The position numbers were made by a program, and so were the translations under genes. 23,054 nt of DNA, from the IMG/VR virus record IMGVR_UViG_3300047386_000206, positions 1 to 23,054 of that record. One strand, 5' to 3'. This stretch comes from a virus. Shown here in pieces: positions 20,608 to 23,054 of this stretch. Numbering within the stretch: position 1 is the stretch's first letter; each line of letters begins with the position of its first letter. The notes beneath the pieces are model-generated. The model saw only the letters and a program-made list of their open reading frames with translations, had not been told where the DNA came from and made no database searches.

Positions 20608-21171
20608 ATGATGACCGTAGAAATAACAGGCACGCCCGACCTGAATAGCATTATTACCGTGGCACAGCTTAAGGAGCATTTGCGCGTTGACCATACAGAC
20701 GAAGACACGCTAATCGAGGCGCTCAGGGATGCGGCAATTGCGTGGATTGAAGACGTATGCAATACGCGGCTGGGCGACGTGAGCGCCGTGGGGTATATCG
20801 ACTATTTTTATAACGTTCGTTTTCCCATCGGCCCGGTGAACTCCATTGCATCCGTGACGTATTTGGACACGGCAAACGCAACTCAAACACTACCAGCGGC
20901 AAAATATTGGTTTGATATAAAAACCAAAAGCGCGCGCATAACGTTTGACAATACGCCCGATTTATATGATGACACATTCAACGCGGTGCAGGTAAATATG
21001 AACGTCGGTTATGCGGAGGCTACAATTCCGCAGCCGCTTGTCCATGCCATTCGTTTACTTGTTGGGCATTTGTACGAGAATCGGCAAACCGTTACAGGCT
21101 ATAAAATGCACGAATTGCCACTGGGTATTTACAGCATTATTTCACCATATCGCAACGTTACAAGTGTATGA
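20608..21171 (+). CDS. Head-tail connector (gp6-like)
   Basis: 187 aa. It matches the gp6/gp15-like head-tail connector pattern: ITVAQLKEHLRVDHTDEDTL, then LRDAAIAWIEDVCNTRLG, a beta central part (PIGPVNSIASVTYLDTA) and a C-terminal helix HAIRLLVGHLYENR. Such proteins form the ring directly below the portal. A second in-frame ATG at 20611 could be the start. The stop overlaps the next start (ATGA). Confidence 0.9.
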   Translation: MMTVEITGTPDLNSIITVAQLKEHLRVDHTDEDTLIEALRDAAIAWIEDVCNTRLGDVSAVGYIDYFYNVRFPIGPVNSIASVTYLDTANATQTLPAAKYWFDIKTKSARITFDNTPDLYDDTFNAVQVNMNVGYAEATIPQPLVHAIRLLVGHLYENRQTVTGYKMHELPLGIYSIISPYRNVTSV

Positions 21172-21500
21172 AAATCGGGAAACTCGACCGGCGAATAACT
21201 ATTGAACGCGCAACGCTAACCGTTAACGATTATGGCGAGCGTGCAGAAACGTGGACGACATTGGCCACCGTTTGGGCCGAGGTAAATTACAGGCCTGGAA
21301 GCGGCGGCGAATCAATACAAAGCGACCAAATTTATGCGGTTCAACGCGTGCGTTTTGTTATCCGTTACAGCAGCACCGTGGGCGGCGTGCGGCCAAGCGA
21401 CCGCGTAAGCTACGCAGGCCAATACTATCAAATTGAAGCCGTGCAGGAAATCGGACGCGAGGAAGGTTTAAGGCTGGTCACAACGTCAACAGGTGAGTAA
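21168..21500 (+). CDS. Head closure/head-tail adaptor
   Basis: 110 aa. It matches the head closure family of HK97 and SPP1-like phages (SPP1 gp16-like): GKLDRRITIERATLTVNDYG, WTTLATVWAEVNY, and a beta-barrel with RVRFVIRYSSTV and YAGQYYQIEAVQEIG. It would close the portal channel after packaging and receive the tail. It is coupled to both neighbours by stop-start overlaps (ATGA before, TAATG after). Confidence 0.9.
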   Translation: MKIGKLDRRITIERATLTVNDYGERAETWTTLATVWAEVNYRPGSGGESIQSDQIYAVQRVRFVIRYSSTVGGVRPSDRVSYAGQYYQIEAVQEIGREEGLRLVTTSTGE

Positions 21501-22027
21501 TGGACACGATGCAGGCGCAACTTAGAAAAATCGAAAAGCGGTTAGACAGAGCCGCACGATTTGGCACGATTAACAAAAAGGAATTTAGAAAGGCGAACCG
21601 TTTGGCAGGTAAAGAAACGGTGAAAGCGATGCGCAGCAAATTGAAGCCGTACAAGGAAGATATAACTATCCACAAAAAGAACGGTGAAAATATAGTCGTA
21701 AAAAAAAACCAGCTCAAAAATTCTATTGGTGTATGGTTTAGTAAGGGCAGCAATACGGCAATGATTGGGCCGCGTGCGAACAATGCAGGCAAATACAAAT
21801 TGAAACGCAAAGTTCGTGACGGCGCAGACGGTTGGTTCGCTCATATTGTGGAAATGGGCGCACGTCCTGCAACGATGAAAAAAGGCGGCAAGAAAGGCGG
21901 CGGCGGCATCATCATGCAAACACCAAACAAAGGCAAATTAACGCAAGGAATTAAATCGGGCGTAGGTGCAACGAAGCGCAAACAAATCGAACTTTACAAG
22001 CAGGAATTTAAAAGGTTTATGAAATGA
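21500..22027 (+). CDS. Neck/tail completion protein (HK97 gp10-like)
   Basis: 175 aa. It resembles the HK97 gp10-like neck family: an N-terminal charged helix (LRKIEKRLDRAARFG), a central strand-turn region (LKNSIGVWFSKGSNTAMIGP), GADGWFAHIVEMGA, and a C-terminal helix (KQIELYKQEFKRFMK). It is unusually Lys/Gly-rich (GKKGGGGI). Together with connector and closure proteins it forms the neck and tail-attachment site. The start overlaps the previous stop (TAATG), and its stop overlaps the start of the terminator-fibre fusion (ATGA). Confidence 0.85.
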   Translation: MDTMQAQLRKIEKRLDRAARFGTINKKEFRKANRLAGKETVKAMRSKLKPYKEDITIHKKNGENIVVKKNQLKNSIGVWFSKGSNTAMIGPRANNAGKYKLKRKVRDGADGWFAHIVEMGARPATMKKGGKKGGGGIIMQTPNKGKLTQGIKSGVGATKRKQIELYKQEFKRFMK

Positions 22028-23054
22028 CAGTTGGAAAGGCTATATACAATTTGTTGCTATCAAATGCCGATTTACGTGCAATCGTAGACACGCGAATTTT
22101 TCCGGAAGTAGCACAGCAAGACGCGGTTTTGCCTTACGTCGTTTACAACGTAAGCAGCAACGAACCGAGCGACACGAAGCGCGAACCGTCAAAGCTGGAC
22201 ACGGCACAAATTGAAGTTAATTTGTACTCAACCAGTTACACGGAGTGCATTGATATGGCAACGCACACACGCGCGGCATTGGACCGCGTGACCGGTACTT
22301 ATTCCGGCGTGAACGTTCAAAGTATCCAATACCTTGGCGAAATTATCGATTTTGACGAGGCACAGAGGACGTATAACATAACAGCGGACTATGATGTAAG
22401 GATAAGCCGCAGTGATTTCGAGATAGCGCAAGGCAGCCCCATTACAGGCGTTACGCTTGGCGAATTGTCAGACGTTGATACCACAGGCGTAACCGATGGG
22501 CAAGTAATTGCATACGATGCAGCAGCGCAGGAATGGCAACCAGCGGACGACGCGGGCGGGGTTACTGAGTTGGGGCAATTGACAGATGTACAATTCGGTC
22601 AGGGCGGCCCCGAAACGGGCGAGCTATTGAAGTACGACGGCAGCGAATGGACAAACGACAGCATCGTAAAGAGTGAGGTGGGATTGGGAAACGTTGACAA
22701 TACGAGCGACGCAAACAAGCCAGTCAGTACAGCCACGCAAACCGAACTAAACGCCAAGGCCAACAGCGCAGACTTCAGCAACGTAGACAATACAAGCGAC
22801 GCGGATAAACCAGTCAGCACGGCAACACAAACGGCGTTGAATGCAAAGGCCGATACTAGCGCCGTGCCTACGGATTTAAACGACTTGAGCGACGTTACAA
22901 TAGTCGGCACACCGGCAGGTCATCAGGCGCTTATATACGACGCGACAGCGGGCGCATTCAAATCGCAGGTGAGTTATACCAACCGTTTCGAAGATGAGGT
23001 TGAGAATGGGAAACAAATGCCCACGATATTTGCAGAACGCGCCTATAGCGTCAA
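22024..23054 (+). CDS. Tail terminator (DUF3168-like) fused to fibre, N-terminal part
   Basis: This is the first 343 codons of a gene that leaves the window at its end and continues at base 1; the joined gene is 672 aa. Residues 1 to about 130 look like a DUF3168 tail terminator/completion protein, with the family-like RIFPEV...LPYVVY stretch and a strand-rich end. This fits its place right after the connector, head-closure and gp10-like genes. From about residue 145 it changes to fibre sequence: three copies of an L-x-D-V...G...YD...W unit (about 147-172, 183-211, 285-315) and two copies of VDNTSDA(N/D)KPVSTATQT (224-240 and 254-270), a repeat common in phage fibres. The ATG overlaps the stop of the previous gene (ATGA), which fixes the start. 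The fusion point is well inside the contig. The terminator fold is inferred; the repeats are seen directly. Confidence 0.85.
   Translation, partial: MTVGKAIYNLLLSNADLRAIVDTRIFPEVAQQDAVLPYVVYNVSSNEPSDTKREPSKLDTAQIEVNLYSTSYTECIDMATHTRAALDRVTGTYSGVNVQSIQYLGEIIDFDEAQRTYNITADYDVRISRSDFEIAQGSPITGVTLGELSDVDTTGVTDGQVIAYDAAAQEWQPADDAGGVTELGQLTDVQFGQGGPETGELLKYDGSEWTNDSIVKSEVGLGNVDNTSDANKPVSTATQTELNAKANSADFSNVDNTSDADKPVSTATQTALNAKADTSAVPTDLNDLSDVTIVGTPAGHQALIYDATAGAFKSQVSYTNRFEDEVENGKQMPTIFAERAYSV
22872..23054 (+). repeat. Terminal overlap, repeats bases 1-183
   Basis: Identical to bases 1-183 except 22921 (C; A at 50) and 22927 (G; T at 56). Either assembly overlap of a circular or permuted genome, or a true terminal repeat. 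Both mismatches change amino acids of the fibre (Asn to His, Ser to Ala). Confidence 0.95.

Overview
The window is an essentially complete genome of a small tailed phage (siphovirus-type, HK97-like head) of a Bacteroidota host, probably a flavobacterium-like bacterium. The last 183 bases (22872-23054) repeat bases 1-183 with two mismatches. An open reading frame runs in frame through that join, so the molecule is best read as a circle of about 22,871 bp, either circularly permuted or closed in assembly. The host call rests on a clear Bacteroidota-type promoter (CTTG-N19-TATCTTTG, 9134-9164), weak or absent Shine-Dalgarno sequences with many ATGA/TAATG/TGATG stop-start overlaps, and a DUF3127-type OB-fold protein typical of Bacteroidota. 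All genes are on the + strand. I see no integrase, lysogeny repressor, DNA polymerase, primase or tRNA, so the phage is probably virulent and relies on host replication enzymes.

Region 1 (15551 to the end, continuing through 1-9028) is the late region. In circular order it holds small terminase (P27 type), large terminase, portal, a fused prohead protease-major capsid protein, a strong terminator (20562-20590), head-tail connector, head closure, gp10-like neck protein, and a tail terminator fused to a fibre that crosses the contig ends. It continues with two small proteins, major tail protein, a tail assembly chaperone pair with a -1 frameshift site, tape measure, and a large tail-tip protein. 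A lysis cassette (coiled-coil membrane protein, 40-aa membrane peptide, M15 peptidase endolysin, calcineurin-like phosphoesterase, holin-like protein) closes the region at a terminator (9079-9104).

Region 2 (9105-15456) is the early and DNA-metabolism region. It starts at the consensus promoter, whose -7 box overlaps a perfect 15-bp palindrome. It holds several small unknown genes, a possible single-strand annealing protein, an SSB-like protein, a small HTH protein, a PD-(D/E)XK-like nuclease, a replication initiator with an iteron array inside its gene, a helicase-loader-position protein, a C5-cytosine methyltransferase, a NinG/Rap-like nuclease and an HNH nuclease next to the terminase. A hairpin with a T-tract at 15479-15507 and a second promoter-like motif separate it from the late region.

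The most unusual parts are the ordered iteron array (5-bp half-sites every 11 bp in alternating orientation, 12271-12363) inside the initiator gene, the 244-aa or longer reading frame overprinted on the methyltransferase gene, a second overprinted frame on ninG, and the tail terminator-fibre fusion that would put a carbohydrate-binding-type appendage at the neck of the virion. Family names are from recalled sequence patterns; no database search was run.
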